A stretch of 64,000 bases of DNA from Pseudomonadota bacterium (lineage in GTDB: Bacteria; Pseudomonadota; Alphaproteobacteria; Rhizobiales; Hyphomicrobiaceae), in the NCBI GenBank assembly GCA_023423275.1, contig JAFAFW010000066.1, positions 1 through 64,000 on the forward strand, in the 5' to 3' direction. A program made the translations under genes and the position numbers. A model generated the notes under the pieces. It did no database searches. It saw nothing but the letters and a program-made list of their open reading frames with translations, and was not told where the DNA came from. This document shows, one piece after another, positions 62,250 through 64,000 of the stretch. Numbering within the stretch: the stretch's first letter is position 1; every line of letters starts with the position of its first letter.

Positions 62250-62531
62250 ATGACCACGCTTCAGGGCGCGGCGCAGAATCAGTTGCGCCAGTTTATCGAG
62301 CAGATCGAGCGTCTCGAGGAAGAGAAGAAGGCGCTCTCGGACGACATCAAGGACAAGTTCGCGGAAGCCAAGGCTGTCGGTTTCGATGTGAAAGCGCTAC
62401 GTCAGGTTCTTCGCCTCAGGAAGAAGAGCAAGACGGATCGGCAGGAGGAAGAGGCGATCCTCGAGGTCTACCTGCACGCGCTTGGCATGCTCGACAATGA
62501 GCCCGCGGCGCCGATGATGGCTGCCGAATAG
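62250..62531 (+). CDS. gapR: GapR (DUF2312) nucleoid-associated protein
   Basis: The 93-aa protein shows [59 protein letters not shown], matching the GapR fold. In Caulobacter GapR binds overtwisted, A/T-rich DNA ahead of replication and transcription forks and affects asymmetric division. Conservation with the upstream DUF1244 supports the assignment. Spacer 62063-62249 (187 bp) upstream should hold its promoter; no clear box is seen. Confidence 0.94.
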   Translation: MTTLQGAAQNQLRQFIEQIERLEEEKKALSDDIKDKFAEAKAVGFDVKALRQVLRLRKKSKTDRQEEEAILEVYLHALGMLDNEPAAPMMAAE

Positions 62532-62811
62532 AGCGGTCTGGCATCTACCCGCACTCCTTGCCATCGCGGACGCAAGTCGCGCAAGCACGAGCTGCGAAAG
62601 TGCGAATAAATCGAGATGCATAGGGTGGGCCGCCCGCAGCCTGTCTGATTATGCTTGTGGACACGTCCTGTTGTCGTCCCGCAACGTCGCGCGAGCGAAA
62701 TATCCGCGGCTAAGGCGCGGTTTTGCGGCCTCCGGGTCGTGGCTCTGCGTTTCTTTCCGGCCGGAATGACAAACGGAACGGTGCGAACGGTGCGATCTCG
62801 GTCGGGAAGCT

Positions 62812-64000
62812 CTAACGCGCACTCAAGCGCACCGTGCGTTCGTTGAGGCCGCTGGGGGCGGCCGGCTTGCCGTCGAAGACCTCTGCGAGAGGTACGGCCT
62901 CGCCTTGAAACTGCTGGGCCCAGAGCAATTGGGCGACCTGTTGCCCGGGACGAAGTCTCATCGGCGGAAGCTCGCCAGCCTGATCCAGCATCTCGAGGGT
63001 TTTCGCGACGTCCGGATGTTCCATGCGCGCGAGTGCGGGATCATCGGCCGATGCTGTCTCGGTCATATACGGAGCGAGCGGGAAGGGACGGTAAGAGAGT
63101 TCTTCCGGATGTTCCTCATCGAACGCTGGCGCAACGGCCCAATCGGACTGACTGACCGATGCGGCGGCACTGCTCCATCCGCTGGCCCATCCGAACCGGC
63201 CTTGCGCGGCACGTGAAGGTTCTTGTGCCGGGATATCTGTCGCCAAGGCGGCGAGCTTCTGTCCGATTGGATCGGTTGCCGGCCGCGGCGATGATCCCGT
63301 AAGGCTTTGCTTCGCATTGCCCGCCGTGTCGGTACTCAGCGAAGCGGGCGTCACCGCAGACGCAAGCGGCAGGCTAGGCATACTGGACATGGCGGCGAGC
63401 TGCGCCAGTTTCAGCTTGTCATCATTGGAAGGCCCACGCGCCACTCGTGACGGACGCTCAACCAGTGTGGGTTGCGCGACCAGCTTTGGCGGAGGGGGCG
63501 GCGATGTGGTGGCCGACCACGCGGATGACTTTGCAACGGGAGCGGTTGGCGTCATGGCGGCGACGCGCGTGCGAGTCTGCGCCGCCGACGGCGGGTTCGT
63601 CGCCTTTGCCAAGGCGACTTGCGTCGCGGGATTATGGGCGACTCTGCGCAGGTTCTGAACCTCCGCGACCTCGACTGCGAGGTCACGATGTTGGCTGCGG
63701 GCCGCCTGCACGTCAGTGGGCGTCAGGGGACGGCCGTCGGCGGGGATGTGATCCGTATGGCCGTTTGGGAACAGCAGAGCCAGCTCGTGGCGCGGCAGTC
63801 GCGGCCACGCGCGGACGCGTCCGGTGTCGAGATGCACGAACGGGATCGCGGAGGTCGGATAGTAGCCGACGCCGCCTTTCTCACGAATGAGACCGGCATA
63901 CCGCAGCCGTCGAACCGGAACGTCGGGAAAATGCACGTCGGCAGCCTTGCCGAGAATGTGGCGGCTCTGGCTGGCCTGCCCGCCGACGGTCGAGCGCAGC
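62812..64000 (-). CDS. DUF882 (M15-like) envelope protein, 5' end missing
   Basis: The frame is open through the right edge; at least 396 residues are visible. The N-terminal visible part shows the DUF882/peptidase M15-like metal site: QSRHILGKAADVHFPDVPV, then GGVGYYPTSAIPFVHLDTG, RVRAWPRLPRHELALLFP and PADG. The rest (about residues 110-320) is Pro/Ala/Ser/Thr-rich and poorly structured. Such proteins are murein D,D-endopeptidase-like (YcbK) and envelope-directed. A signal peptide should lie beyond the window. It is convergent with gapR across 280 bp that hold no supported gene. Confidence 0.82.
   Translation of the reverse strand, partial: LRSTVGGQASQSRHILGKAADVHFPDVPVRRLRYAGLIREKGGVGYYPTSAIPFVHLDTGRVRAWPRLPRHELALLFPNGHTDHIPADGRPLTPTDVQAARSQHRDLAVEVAEVQNLRRVAHNPATQVALAKATNPPSAAQTRTRVAAMTPTAPVAKSSAWSATTSPPPPPKLVAQPTLVERPSRVARGPSNDDKLKLAQLAAMSSMPSLPLASAVTPASLSTDTAGNAKQSLTGSSPRPATDPIGQKLAALATDIPAQEPSRAAQGRFGWASGWSSAAASVSQSDWAVAPAFDEEHPEELSYRPFPLAPYMTETASADDPALARMEHPDVAKTLEMLDQAGELPPMRLRPGQQVAQLLWAQQFQGEAVPLAEVFDGKPAAPSGLNERTVRLSAR

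Noticed and set aside
1..64000. CRISPR arrays, insertion sequences, prophage or integrase genes
   Set aside because: I saw no regularly spaced repeats, transposase or integrase motifs, or capsid-type genes anywhere in the window.

Overview
The window is a piece of an alphaproteobacterial chromosome, most likely from the Hyphomicrobiales (Rhizobiales; a Hyphomicrobiaceae-like organism is my guess, not proven). The evidence is high G+C with dense, strand-switching short operons; an ATP12-type F1-ATPase assembly chaperone; a GapR (DUF2312) nucleoid protein beside DUF1244; a DUF1036 gene translationally coupled to pyruvate kinase; a CpdR-like receiver; and a membrane ferritin MbfA behind a textbook Irr (ICE) box. 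I see no rRNA, CRISPR array, insertion sequence, phage or plasmid backbone. Most of the window is conserved core metabolism, with a few accessory inserts.

Layout. 0-4.6 kb: the end of the spc/alpha ribosomal operon (secY-adk-rpsM-rpsK-rpoA-rplQ) closed by a strong terminator; rpmJ is not here but stands alone at 55.7 kb. 4.7-16.3 kb: a DegP protease, a lower-G+C sulfotransferase-like gene, then the propionyl-CoA carboxylase subunits pccB (minus) and pccA (plus) about 5 kb apart. Between them lie a DUF1622 gene and a minus-strand run (Tae4-like amidase, 77-aa membrane protein, crcB, rluC-type pseudouridine synthase, HAD phosphatase, ATP12) whose last four genes overlap by 4 nt each. 16.3-24.5 kb: a polysaccharide deacetylase, a NYN-LOTUS RNA nuclease candidate, gloB with a divergent methyltransferase, and the coupled hisC-tyrC-ChaC-like run. 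24.7-33.9 kb: B12-dependent ribonucleotide reductase nrdJ, plsC, a YdcF protein, ftsX/ftsE, hpt, a CpdR-like receiver, a DMT exporter, and metA with a structured 199-nt leader. 34-41 kb: moaA, gamma-glutamyltransferase, acylphosphatase, a LysR regulator with a dyad operator facing a 31-aa Lys/Ala/Pro peptide gene, lipB, tRNA-Leu(GAG) and an HMG-CoA-lyase-family gene. 41-50.5 kb: an acyltransferase and a secreted deacetylase, small exported proteins, a coiled-coil periplasmic protein, a class IV aminotransferase with an MFS transporter, mbfA and an XRE regulator. 50.5-57.4 kb: an Mrp-DUF971 fusion, mobA-mobB, a catalytically dead subtilase-like protein, cinA, a haloacid dehalogenase, rpmJ, a TPR protein and a mazEF module. 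57.5-64 kb: pyk-DUF1036, glycerate 2-kinase, an N-formylglutamate amidohydrolase-DUF1244-gapR cluster, and a DUF882 (M15-like) protein cut by the right edge.

The most unusual items are the orphan Tae4-type amidase with a small membrane-protein partner, the structured metA leader that matches no riboswitch I recognise, the NYN-LOTUS protein, the pseudo-subtilase coupled to mobB, the LysR/KAPA-peptide divergent pair and the Mrp-DUF971 fusion. Start codons were chosen from visible Shine-Dalgarno (SD) sequences, 4-nt overlaps and family length; alternatives are given where the choice is weak. All family assignments come from motif recognition without database searches.
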